From an uncultured beta proteobacterium (GTDB lineage: Bacteria; Pseudomonadota; Gammaproteobacteria; Burkholderiales; Burkholderiaceae_C): DNA of 11,866 nt. How positions within the stretch are numbered: position 1 is the first letter of the stretch; the number at the start of each line of letters is the position of its first letter. The notes below the pieces were generated by a model. The model saw only the letters and a program-made list of their open reading frames with translations, ran no database searches and was not told the DNA's origin. Below are positions 1-7,026 of the stretch, piece by piece. The position numbers and the translations under genes were made by a program. Location of the stretch: the NCBI GenBank assembly GCA_903886165.1, contig CAISLL010000214.1, positions 1-11,866 on the forward strand. The letters run 5' to 3'.

Positions 1-119
1 CGCTGATGAGAAGATGACGTGCCAGAGAACGGCCAGCTGATTCCATTTCCAAGTTAGTTGTGTCGAATGTCGCATCGATCTGGCAACGCAATGGAACATA
101 CCCGCTTTGCGAGCCGTGC
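1..119. other. Left edge, no supported gene
   Basis: Nothing here can be assigned. On the plus strand, the frame starting at base 2 is open for 12 codons and ends in TGA at 38-40. This could be the 3' end of a gene lying to the left and converging on the pnt operon, which would fit the bidirectional terminator at 120-150, but a 12-codon tail is not evidence on its own. No tRNA or repeat was seen. Confidence 0.3.
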
Positions 120-150
120 AAAAAAAAGAGGCCCAACGGGCCTCTTTTTT
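120..150 (-). terminator. Bidirectional intrinsic terminator of the pnt operon
   Basis: A perfect 7-bp stem GAGGCCC/GGGCCTC (128-134 with 138-144) encloses a 3-base loop. It is flanked by an A run at 120-127 and a T run at 145-150, which can also pair and lengthen the stem. It starts 13 bases beyond the pntB stop codon. Read on the minus strand it ends the pntAB transcript in a U tract. The symmetry means it would also stop a rightward transcript from the left. Confidence 0.9.
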
Positions 151-163
151 GCGTGTTGAACCA

Positions 164-1582
164 TCAAGCCTTCAGCGCTGTCAACACCTCATCGAGCATC
201 TTCTTGGCATCACCAAACAACATGCGGTTGTTTTCCTTGTAAAACAACGGGTTGTCAACGCCCGCGTAACCGCTGGCCATGCTGCGCTTCATCACGATCG
301 AGGTTTTGGCCTTCCAGACTTCCAGCACCGGCATGCCGGCAATCGGGCTACCCGGGTCATCCTGGGCACTCGGGTTGACGATGTCATTGGCGCCAATCAC
401 CATGGTGACATCGGTGGCCGGGAAGTCATCATTCAGTTCGTCCATTTCAAACACAATGTCGTAAGGCACCTTGGCCTCGGCCAGCAACACGTTCATGTGG
501 CCCGGCATGCGCCCGGCTACTGGATGGATGCCAAAACGCACATTGACACCTTTTTCACGCAGATGTCTGGTGATCTCATACACCGTGTGCTGGGCCTGTG
601 CCACCGCCATGCCGTAGCCCGGCACAATGATGACACTCTTGGCTTCACGCAGCAGTTCCGCCGTCTCCAGGGCGGTGACCGGTGTCACCTCACCCGCCGG
701 TTGTGCGCCGCCTGCCGCTGCCGTGGGTTTGGCGCTGGTCGTGCCAAAACCGCCGGCGATCACGCTGATGAAGCTGCGGTTCATGGCGTTGCACATGATG
801 TAGGACAAAATTGCACCGCTGGAGCCCACCAAGGCACCCACCACAATCAGCAAATCGTTTGACAACATGAAGCCGGTGGCCGCTGCCGCCCAACCTGAAT
901 AGCTGTTGAGCATGGACACCACCACTGGCATGTCAGCGCCGCCAATGGCCATCACCATGTGAACACCAAACAGCAAGGCCACCACAGTCATCACGATCAG
1001 TGGCGTCATGCCTTCGGCAATGCTGTGGGCGTTCATGAACTCGCGCCCAAAATAAATCACCACCATCAGACCGGCCAGATTCATCCAGTGCCGGGCCGGC
1101 AGCAGCATCGGGTTGCCGCTGATGCGCCCAGACAGCTTGCCAAACGCCACCACAGAGCCGGAGAAGGTGACGGCACCAATGAAGATGCCGACATAAATCT
1201 CCATTTCATGGATCGATCTGGCAGCACCCTCAAAACCCTTGGAGGCCTCCGGGTCAATGAAGGTCGCAATACCGACCAGCATCGCCGCCAGACCCACCAT
1301 GCTGTGCATCAGTGCAACCAGTTCGGGCATTTGCGTCATTTGCACGGTGCGGGCGGCATACAGGCCAATGGCGCCACCGATCAGCATGGCGGCAATGATC
1401 CAGGGCAGCCCGGCAGCGGTCACTTGCGGGCCAAACACGGTGGCCAGCACGGCAATCGTCATGCCGACCATGCCGTACAGGTTGCCGCGCAAGGCAGTGG
1501 ACTGGTTGGACAAACCGCCCAGGCTCAGGATAAACAGGATGGTTGCGCCAATGTATGCAACCGTGGCCAGACTGGAAGACAT
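164..1582 (-). CDS. pntB: NAD(P)(+) transhydrogenase (Re/Si-specific), beta subunit
   Basis: This 472-residue inner-membrane protein is the beta subunit of the proton-translocating transhydrogenase, which uses the proton gradient to reduce NADP+ with NADH. Residues 1 to about 275 are a run of hydrophobic helices. Within them, His93 (in LMHSMVG) matches the E. coli His91 position of the proton channel, and Asp217 lies in GGADMPVVVSMLNSYSG. After an Ala/Gly/Thr-rich linker (about 280-300), the NADP-binding domain III carries PGYGMAVAQAQH at 321-332, GRMPGHMNVLLAEA at 357-370 and GANDIVNP at 397-404. Length and motifs are full and normal for the family. An AAGAAGGA ribosome site lies about 10 bases before the ATG. 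It follows pntA by 20 bases, so the two are co-transcribed. Motifs are seen; the function follows from the family. Confidence 0.97.
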   Translation of the reverse strand: MSSSLATVAYIGATILFILSLGGLSNQSTALRGNLYGMVGMTIAVLATVFGPQVTAAGLPWIIAAMLIGGAIGLYAARTVQMTQMPELVALMHSMVGLAAMLVGIATFIDPEASKGFEGAARSIHEMEIYVGIFIGAVTFSGSVVAFGKLSGRISGNPMLLPARHWMNLAGLMVVIYFGREFMNAHSIAEGMTPLIVMTVVALLFGVHMVMAIGGADMPVVVSMLNSYSGWAAAATGFMLSNDLLIVVGALVGSSGAILSYIMCNAMNRSFISVIAGGFGTTSAKPTAAAGGAQPAGEVTPVTALETAELLREAKSVIIVPGYGMAVAQAQHTVYEITRHLREKGVNVRFGIHPVAGRMPGHMNVLLAEAKVPYDIVFEMDELNDDFPATDVTMVIGANDIVNPSAQDDPGSPIAGMPVLEVWKAKTSIVMKRSMASGYAGVDNPLFYKENNRMLFGDAKKMLDEVLTALKA

Positions 1583-1602
1583 GTGGGGAATCCTTCTTGT
1601 TT

Positions 1603-3261
1603 TTATTTGCGAAACATGGCCAGCATGCGCTGGGTCACGGCGAAGCCGCCAAACATATTGATGGCGGTGAGCACAATGCCCGCCGCTGCCACCCAGGTGA
1701 TCAGGCTGTCAGGCCGACCCACAGCACCGGCAATCGGTGAAATCTGAACCAGCGCGCCAATTGCAATGATGCTGCTGATGGCGTTGGTCACACTCATCAG
1801 CGGTGTGTGCAAGGCCGGCTTGACGTTCCAGACCACCATGTAGCCAACAAAGCAAGCCAAAACAAACACCGTGAAGTGCGACATGAACTCTTTGGGAGCA
1901 TTGGCACCAATCAGCCAGAACAAGGCGGCTGCCACGCCAAACATGATGGCCAGCTTGCTGCCCGGCATGGGTTCGCTGGCTGCGCCATGGCCCTGTGCCT
2001 TCTTGACAACCGGTGCGGCAGCCGGTTTGGCTGCTGGCGGCGGTGCGGGTGCCACTGTGGGCGCCGGGGGCGGCCAGGTGACGCTGCCCTGGTTGATGAC
2101 GGTCAGGCCACGGATGGCGTCATCTTCCATGTTGACGTTGATGACACCGTCTTTGGTCTTGCACAGTTCCTCGGTCAGGCGAAACAGGTTGGTGGCATAC
2201 AAGGTGGAGGACTGCTTGGACAGGCGTGAGGCCAGGTCGGTGTAGCCCACAATGGTGACACCGTGGCGCACCACGGCCTCACCGGCCACGGTCAATTCAC
2301 AGTTGCCGCCCTGCTCACCGGCCATGTCCACAATGACGCTGCCGGGTTTCATGCTTTGCACCATCTCGGCGGTGATCAGCTTCGGGGCGGGTTTGCCGGG
2401 GATCAGGGCGGTGGTGATGATGATGTCGACCTCTTGGGCCTGTTTGGCATACATCGCGCGCTGGGCTTGCTGGAAGCCTTCGCTCATGACCTTGGCGTAG
2501 CCGCCGCCGCCCGAACCTTCTTCCACATAGTCGACCTTGACGAATTCACCGCCCAGGGACACCACTTGGTCGGCCACTTCGGCACGGGTGTCATTGGCAC
2601 GCACAATGGCGCCCAGACTGGCAGCGGTGCCAATGGCGGCCAGACCGGCCACTCCGGCACCGGCGATGAAGACCTTGGCTGGCGGCACCTTGCCTGCGGC
2701 CGTGATCTGGCCGTTGAAGAAACGGCCAAAGGCGTTGGCAGCCTCAATCACGGCACGGTAGCCGCTGACACCCGCCATGGAGGTCAGGGCGTCCATCTTC
2801 TGGGCGCGGCTGAGCGTGCGCGGCAGCGCGTCAATAGCCAGCACCGTGACCTTTTTGGCGGCAAGCTGCTGCATCAGATCCGGGTTTTGCGCTGGCCAGA
2901 TGAAGCTGATCAGGGTCTGGCCTTGGTGCATCAGCGCGACTTCGTCCGGGGTCGGGCCACGCACCTTGAAGACAATGTCGGACGCTGCCCAGAGTGCGGC
3001 GGCACCGCTGATTATTTCGGCACCGGCCGCGCGGTAGCTGTCGTCGCTGCAATTGGCCAAGTCTCCCGCACCGGATTCAACGGCGACCTTGAAGCCAAGC
3101 TTGATGAGCTTTTCGACGGCCTCGGGTACGGTTGCGACGCGCTTTTCGCCGGGGAAAACCTCGCGCGGGACGCCTATGCGTTGAGCGGTTTTGGCCGGAC
3201 TGGACGCACCAGCCTCCACGACACTGCCAGATACGTCTTGAATGCTTGCTTCAGTTTGCAT
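1603..3261 (-). CDS. pntA: NAD(P)(+) transhydrogenase (Re/Si-specific), alpha subunit
   Basis: This 552-residue alpha subunit carries the NAD(H)-binding domain I and part of the membrane domain in one chain, as in E. coli, rather than split into two subunits as in some bacteria. Domain I begins near residue 29 (RIGVPREVFPGEKRVA) and contains the Rossmann loop GAGVAGLAAIGTAASLGA at 201-218 and VIVDMAGEQGGNCE at 309-322. A Pro/Ala-rich linker (about 397-420) leads to a domain with roughly four membrane helices (about 437-545). The first 28 residues precede the point where the E. coli protein starts. I keep the upstream ATG because GAGGAG sits 7 bases before it and there is no internal Met nearby. 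It is the first gene of the pnt operon and is divergent from the Nudix gene. I saw no convincing -35/-10 pair. Confidence 0.97.
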   Translation of the reverse strand: MQTEASIQDVSGSVVEAGASSPAKTAQRIGVPREVFPGEKRVATVPEAVEKLIKLGFKVAVESGAGDLANCSDDSYRAAGAEIISGAAALWAASDIVFKVRGPTPDEVALMHQGQTLISFIWPAQNPDLMQQLAAKKVTVLAIDALPRTLSRAQKMDALTSMAGVSGYRAVIEAANAFGRFFNGQITAAGKVPPAKVFIAGAGVAGLAAIGTAASLGAIVRANDTRAEVADQVVSLGGEFVKVDYVEEGSGGGGYAKVMSEGFQQAQRAMYAKQAQEVDIIITTALIPGKPAPKLITAEMVQSMKPGSVIVDMAGEQGGNCELTVAGEAVVRHGVTIVGYTDLASRLSKQSSTLYATNLFRLTEELCKTKDGVINVNMEDDAIRGLTVINQGSVTWPPPAPTVAPAPPPAAKPAAAPVVKKAQGHGAASEPMPGSKLAIMFGVAAALFWLIGANAPKEFMSHFTVFVLACFVGYMVVWNVKPALHTPLMSVTNAISSIIAIGALVQISPIAGAVGRPDSLITWVAAAGIVLTAINMFGGFAVTQRMLAMFRK

Positions 3262-3406
3262 GAGGCGACTCCTCGTCTATGTATAGGTATTGGTCAAAAA
3301 ACCGTCCGAGCTTACCTCAGTTTTTTTGCATGGGACGTTAAAACCAGCTTTGGATTGATCTATGTCAGTCAGTTGTCAGTGGACAAACTTGCCGATAATT
3401 CGCCCC
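3262..3406. promoter_or_regulatory. Divergent intergenic region between pntA and nudJ
   Basis: This 145-base spacer must carry promoters in both directions. On the minus side, the GAGGAG ribosome site of pntA lies next to its ATG. TATACA-like and TTGACC-like hexamers are present but too close together to pair. On the plus side there is a direct repeat TGTCAGT at 3363-3369 and 3374-3380, spaced 11 bases, about one helical turn. The repeat overlaps the -35 box proposed for nudJ. Poly-A and poly-T runs surround 3296-3327. No riboswitch or RNA gene was recognised. Confidence 0.45.
3373..3399 (+). promoter_or_regulatory. Possible promoter of nudJ-mnmA
   Basis: TTGTCA (3373-3378, five of six to the -35 consensus) is followed after 15 bases by GATAAT (3394-3399, five of six to the -10 consensus). 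The spacing is shorter than the ideal 17. A start about seven bases beyond the -10 box would fall on the ATG at 3407 or one base before it, giving a leaderless message. That would fit the absence of any ribosome site there. Confidence 0.35.
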
Positions 3407-3925
3407 ATGACAAACCGATGGAAACCCAGCGCCACCGTGGCGGCAATCATTGAACACAAGGGCAGATTCTTGCTGGTGGAAGAACACACGCCGGAAGGCC
3501 TGCGCCTGAACAACCCAGCCGGCCATCTGGACGAAGGCGAAGACCTTCTGGCAGCGTGTGCCCGAGAGGCGCTGGAAGAAACGATGCATCTGTTCACACC
3601 GACCCACCTGCTCGGCGTCTACATGTCGCGCTTTCAGCGTCCAGCCAACGATCAAGGCGCTGCGCAAGATGTCACTTATCTGCGCTTTGCCTTTTGCGGG
3701 CAGCTTGGCGCCTTGCAGGCCGGGCGCAACCTGGACACTGGCATTGTGCGAACGCTCTGGCTCAGTCCGGACGACATCCGTGCCAGCGCCGTGCGCCACC
3801 GCAGCCCGCTCGTCCTTCAATGCATGGAAGACTATTTAAGAGGCCAGCGTTTTCCCCTGTCTGCCATCCACACCGATGCAAGCGTGACCAGCCTGCAGCC
3901 TCACACCACTGGTCACACCAGATGA
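3407..3925 (+). CDS. nudJ: Nudix hydrolase, NudJ-type phosphatase
   Basis: This 172-residue cytoplasmic Nudix enzyme hydrolyses phosphate from nucleoside di/triphosphates; E. coli NudJ also acts on the thiamine precursor HMP pyrophosphate. The fold starts at KPSATVAAIIEHKGRFLLVEE. The Nudix box spans residues 39-61 (G39, E45, R53-E54, E57-E58). All catalytic acids are kept, but the usual Gly near the box end is Met60 and the next hydrophobic position is His61. The C-terminal part RSPLV...YLRGQRFPLSAI closely resembles E. coli NudJ, and that gene also sits next to mnmA. An in-frame ATG at 3362 would add 15 residues, MSVSCQWTNLPIIRP, which do not look like family sequence. I prefer 3407, though neither start has a good ribosome site. 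The last bases overlap the mnmA start. Confidence 0.88.
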   Translation: MTNRWKPSATVAAIIEHKGRFLLVEEHTPEGLRLNNPAGHLDEGEDLLAACAREALEETMHLFTPTHLLGVYMSRFQRPANDQGAAQDVTYLRFAFCGQLGALQAGRNLDTGIVRTLWLSPDDIRASAVRHRSPLVLQCMEDYLRGQRFPLSAIHTDASVTSLQPHTTGHTR

Positions 3926-5040
3926 GCGGTCCGGGCAAAGGACAACGCGTGGTGGTGGGCTTGAGTGGCGGCGTGGATTCTGCCGTGACCGCCTGGCTGC
4001 TGAAGCAACAGGGCTTTCAGGTCATCGGGATTTTCATGAAAAACTGGGAGGACGATGACGACAGCGAATATTGCTCGTCCAACATCGATTTTGTCGACGC
4101 CGCCGCAGCGGCAGACGTGATTGGCATCGAAATCGAGCACGTCAACTTTGCCGCTGAGTACAAAGACCGGGTGTTTGCAGAATTTTTGCGGGAGTACAGC
4201 AGTGGCCGCACACCCAACCCCGACATTTTGTGCAATGCCGAGATCAAGTTCAAAGCCTTTCTGGACCACGCCATGCGCCTGGGCGCTGAAAAAATAGCCA
4301 CCGGCCACTATGCCCGTGTGCGCCTGAACCCCGCCACAGAGCGCCATGAACTGCTCAAAGGGCTGGACCCCGCAAAGGATCAAAGCTACTTCTTGCACCG
4401 GCTGAATCAGGCACAACTGGCCAACACGCTGTTTCCGGTGGGTGAACTGCTGAAAACCGAGGTGCGCCGCATCGCCCTGGACATTGGACTGCCGAACGCC
4501 AAGAAGAAAGACTCCACCGGCATTTGTTTCATTGGGGAGCGGCCATTTCGCGACTTTTTGAACCGGTTCATTGCGAAGGAACCAGGACCGATCAAGAACG
4601 ACAAGGGCCATACCATTGGCGAGCATGTGGGCTTGAGCTTTTACACCCTGGGCCAGCGTCAGGGGCTGGGCATTGGCGGCCTGAAGGTCAAAGGGGTGCA
4701 GCGCGGCGGTGGTGACCATGCGCCCTGGTTTGTGGCGCGCAAAGACATACCCTCCAACACACTGTGGGTGGTGCAGGGGCATGACCACCCATGGCTGCTG
4801 TCCAAAACGCTGACCGCTCAAAACGCCAGTTGGGTTGCAGGCCTTGCACCCGCCCCAAGCGCGCTGGCAGCCAAGACGCGCTATCGGCAGGCGGACGCGC
4901 CTTGCAACTTGCGGGGCGGTGCAGCCGCCGACACATTTGAGTTGAGCTTTTCAGAGCAGCAGTGGGCTGTGACCCCTGGGCAATCCGCTGTGCTTTACCA
5001 GGGCGAGATTTGTCTGGGTGGCGGTGTCATCGCCAATTAA
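3922..5040 (+). CDS. mnmA: tRNA-specific 2-thiouridylase MnmA
   Basis: This 372-residue cytoplasmic enzyme thiolates uridine 34 of tRNA-Lys, -Glu and -Gln. It adenylates C2 and transfers persulfide sulfur delivered by the IscS/Tus relay. The PP-loop SGGVDS is at residues 15-20. The catalytic pair is Cys104 (NPDILCNAEIKF) and Cys202 (STGICFIGER). Other family landmarks are FMKNWEDDD at 38-46, TGHYAR at 127-132, GLDPAKDQSYFL at 147-158 and LGQRQGLGIGG at 243-253. The C-terminal barrel ends normally with GEICLGGGVI. The start was chosen at the ATGA overlap with nudJ, which suggests translational coupling. A much longer frame open upstream of this ATG is only the shadow of nudJ. No strong terminator follows; the gene converges on the CsoR-like gene 45 bases away. 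Confidence 0.97.
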   Translation: MSGPGKGQRVVVGLSGGVDSAVTAWLLKQQGFQVIGIFMKNWEDDDDSEYCSSNIDFVDAAAAADVIGIEIEHVNFAAEYKDRVFAEFLREYSSGRTPNPDILCNAEIKFKAFLDHAMRLGAEKIATGHYARVRLNPATERHELLKGLDPAKDQSYFLHRLNQAQLANTLFPVGELLKTEVRRIALDIGLPNAKKKDSTGICFIGERPFRDFLNRFIAKEPGPIKNDKGHTIGEHVGLSFYTLGQRQGLGIGGLKVKGVQRGGGDHAPWFVARKDIPSNTLWVVQGHDHPWLLSKTLTAQNASWVAGLAPAPSALAAKTRYRQADAPCNLRGGAAADTFELSFSEQQWAVTPGQSAVLYQGEICLGGGVIAN

Positions 5041-5085
5041 AGCTGCCTGACTGATTCATTAATGATAGCTACTAACCATTTAAAA

Positions 5086-5403
5086 TTAAGGATTAGAGTC
5101 TATTTTTGTATAAATATCAGCCCGGGAGAGCAGGCTCTCCATGTCCTTCAACATGGTTTCCATGCCAGCTTTTTGGGTTTCATCGGGTTGCACCCAGTTG
5201 GACAACTCTTGCTCCATGAAACACATGGTCATGCGCAAATAGGTGCTGTCCAACGCCTTGCGCACTGCAGAAAACTGCTGCCCAATCTTCAGGCAGCTCT
5301 CACCTTCCTCGATCATGCGCTGCACGCCGCGGATCTGCCCCTCTGCACGGCGCAACCTATTGAGCACCTCCATGCGGGAAGCTTCATTCGTCAAGACAGT
5401 CAT
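5086..5403 (-). CDS. CsoR/RcnR-family (DUF156) transcriptional repressor, probable sulfur or metal sensor
   Basis: This 105-residue all-helical DNA-binding protein belongs to the family of CsoR (copper), RcnR (nickel/cobalt), FrmR (formaldehyde) and CstR (persulfide). The family core is plain: LNRLRRAEGQIRGVQRMIEEG at 14-34, Cys37 at the conserved first-ligand position, then FSAVRKALD at 44-52. The second sensing site is atypical. Copper CsoR has His and Cys at +25 and +29 from the first Cys, CstR has Cys at +29, and FrmR has His at +25. Here +25 is Phe62 and +29 is Glu66, while the only other Cys is Cys61 at +24. Classical copper binding is therefore unlikely. It is the last gene of the RND-SQR operon, 64 bases after the DUF2892 gene. 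I infer that it represses the operon through the palindrome at 11440-11459 and responds to reactive sulfur. Confidence 0.88.
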   Translation of the reverse strand: MTVLTNEASRMEVLNRLRRAEGQIRGVQRMIEEGESCLKIGQQFSAVRKALDSTYLRMTMCFMEQELSNWVQPDETQKAGMETMLKDMESLLSRADIYTKIDSNP

Positions 5404-5467
5404 GGTGTTCTCTTGCGTTGTTCAAATGAACATGGGGATGGCTGGCACCGGCCCCACGACACACATC
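5404..5467 (-). promoter_or_regulatory. Intercistronic spacer with hairpin and inverted repeat before the repressor gene
   Basis: This is the longest gap in the operon. It holds an inverted repeat TGTTCA-AA-TGAACA (5419-5432) and a G/C-rich hairpin, GGCTG/CGGCC around a 4-base loop (5440-5453). No T run follows the hairpin on the minus strand, so it is not an intrinsic terminator. These elements could tune the level or stability of the repressor message. A separate promoter is not evident. Confidence 0.35.
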
Positions 5468-5692
5468 TTAGTTGGCGCAACCGACTTTTGACTCAGGCAC
5501 GCCCAGCTTTTTCAGGATGATGCCCAGGGGACAAAAATTGGTGAAGCCCGATTGGAATAGGTTGGCACCCACAAATGCAGTGAAAGCCAGCGCCCATTTG
5601 CTGACAAACAGCGGGCTGCCCTCCACCCCCAGCGCCAGCGAGATCATGATGAACAGGCCAGCAAAAACCAAAATATAGCGTTGTACGGTCAT
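5468..5692 (-). CDS. DUF2892 (YgaP-type) small inner-membrane protein
   Basis: This 74-residue protein has two hydrophobic helices (about 5-24 and 31-52) and the family signature around SGFTNFCPLGIILKKLGV at 48-65. It carries Cys54 inside the signature and Cys72 near the C-terminus. The family corresponds to the membrane part of E. coli YgaP, where it is joined to a rhodanese domain. Stand-alone copies are common beside sulfur-handling genes. Its biochemical role is not settled. A strong AAGGAG ribosome site lies about 9 bases before the ATG, and the gene follows SQR by 23 bases. I infer a helper role in handling sulfane sulfur at the membrane, because of its neighbours; the sequence alone does not prove it. 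Confidence 0.9.
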   Translation of the reverse strand: MTVQRYILVFAGLFIMISLALGVEGSPLFVSKWALAFTAFVGANLFQSGFTNFCPLGIILKKLGVPESKVGCAN

Positions 5693-5715
5693 AGCAATGA
5701 CTCCTTGTTAAACAG

Positions 5716-7002
5716 TTACTTGTCGAGACGGTTGATGCCCAGCAAACCCATGATGTATTTTTCATAGATGGGCTCCGAGGTGCCCTTCCTGAGTTTGCGC
5801 ATGAAGTATTTTTCATAGGCGATCTTGGCCAGATGCACCCATTTTCCCTTTTTGAACCAATTCACATTGCGTGGCGGGATTTGTGGTAACGCCACAAACG
5901 CGGCTCCGGTGTCACCCATGTCAGCCAAGCACACCGCATTCCAGGTACCCTTGGCGGTCGCAGGCCGACCGGCCAGATCGTTGACGATGTTGTGGCAAAT
6001 GGCGGTCATCATGCTCTCGATCATGTAGCCGGTCTTGGGGCATCCGGTCGGCACCGGGGTGACTTCCACGGGGGGAATGGCTACGCAGACGCCTGCGGAG
6101 TAAATGTTGCGATAGGCCTTGCTGCGTTGAAATTCGTCAATGATGACCATGCCGCGCGGGTTGCACAAATTGGGCACGGCCGCGACCGCATCCACCCCCT
6201 TGAAGGCGGGCAGCATCATCGACAGCTTGAACGCCACCTCATGGTCTTTCAGCGCCACACCCTGGTCATCGATTTGGGTGACAAACATCTTGCCCTGTTC
6301 AACCTTGGTGGTCTTGGCGTTGGTGATCCACTTGATGTCCCGGTTGCGAAACTCGGATTCCAGCATGGACTTGCTGTCGCCCACACCGCCCAAACCCAGG
6401 TGCCCGATGTAAGGCTCGCTGGAGACATAGGTGATGGGCACTTTGTTGCGCAACTTGCGCCGGCGCAGGTCCGTGTCCAGGATCATGGTGAACTCATAAG
6501 CCGGGCCGAAGCAACTCGCACCCGGCATGGCACCGATCACGATCGGGCCTGGGTTCTTCAAAAACGCTTCATAGTCCGCAAAAAAGGCCTGGGCATGGTC
6601 GACATGGCAGATGGAATGGGTAAAACCACCGCCACCCGATGTGACCGGCCCGGCGCCAGCCACTTCGTCAAAAGCCAGCTTGGGACCGGTGGCGATCAAC
6701 AGGTAGTCGTAGTCCAGCGTGTCACCGCCGAGCAGCGTGAGCCTGTTGGCAACGGCATCGATGTGCGTGACCGCCTTTGCGATAAAACCGATCTTCTTTC
6801 GTTCAAGGTAGGGCGCAATCGGCAGCGTGACGGCTTCTCGCTCGCGCCAACCCACCGCCACCCAGGGGTTGCTGGGCACAAACTGAAAGTAGTCAACGCT
6901 GTTGACCACCGTGATGCGGTGCTCTGTGGGCAACAATTCCCGCAATTCGTAGGCGGCGGGCATCCCGCCAATGCCTGCACCCATGATGACGACGTGAGCC
7001 AT
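5716..7002 (-). CDS. sqr: Sulfide:quinone oxidoreductase, type I-like
   Basis: This 428-residue FAD enzyme sits peripherally on the inner membrane, oxidises sulfide to sulfane sulfur or polysulfide, and passes electrons to quinone. The N-terminal dinucleotide loop is VIMGAGIGGMPAAYEL (5-20), and YFQFVPSNPWVAVGW (38-52) is the hallmark stretch of this SQR group. Three cysteines match the known redox cysteines of Acidithiobacillus ferrooxidans SQR: Cys132 (HSICHVDHA), Cys164 (GASCFGPAYE) and Cys358 (TWNAVCLADMGD). His201 in PYIGHLG and the quinone-side stretch PVEVTPVPTGCPKTGYMIE (311-329) are also present. The C-terminal part (KWVHLAKIAYEKYFMRKL) resembles the amphipathic membrane anchor. There is no signal peptide. 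CAGGAGA precedes the ATG by about 8 bases, and the gene follows the RND permease by 24 bases. A related flavocytochrome-type oxidoreductase is the main alternative, but all three cysteines argue for SQR. Confidence 0.93.
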   Translation of the reverse strand: MAHVVIMGAGIGGMPAAYELRELLPTEHRITVVNSVDYFQFVPSNPWVAVGWREREAVTLPIAPYLERKKIGFIAKAVTHIDAVANRLTLLGGDTLDYDYLLIATGPKLAFDEVAGAGPVTSGGGGFTHSICHVDHAQAFFADYEAFLKNPGPIVIGAMPGASCFGPAYEFTMILDTDLRRRKLRNKVPITYVSSEPYIGHLGLGGVGDSKSMLESEFRNRDIKWITNAKTTKVEQGKMFVTQIDDQGVALKDHEVAFKLSMMLPAFKGVDAVAAVPNLCNPRGMVIIDEFQRSKAYRNIYSAGVCVAIPPVEVTPVPTGCPKTGYMIESMMTAICHNIVNDLAGRPATAKGTWNAVCLADMGDTGAAFVALPQIPPRNVNWFKKGKWVHLAKIAYEKYFMRKLRKGTSEPIYEKYIMGLLGINRLDK

Positions 7003-7026
7003 GTCTTGTCTCCTGATAATTTGAAG

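Noticed and set aside
2263..3453. Plus-strand open frame of 396 codons opposite pntA
   Set aside because: Antisense to pntA and running across the divergent promoter region; composition is that of a shadow frame.
3556..3921. In-frame upstream extension of mnmA inside nudJ
   Set aside because: The MnmA fold begins at 3922, and the extension translates the nudJ gene out of frame, with Arg/His-rich low-information sequence.
5056..5065. 10-base palindrome TCATTAATGA between mnmA and the repressor gene
   Set aside because: Short AT-rich palindromes arise by chance. It lies between convergent gene ends, where an operator is not expected.
5072..5107. Possible rightward terminator after mnmA (CTAACC/GGATTAG with a following T run)
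   Set aside because: The stem is AT-rich and bulged, the loop is 12 bases, and the T run is separated from the stem by several bases; too weak to call.
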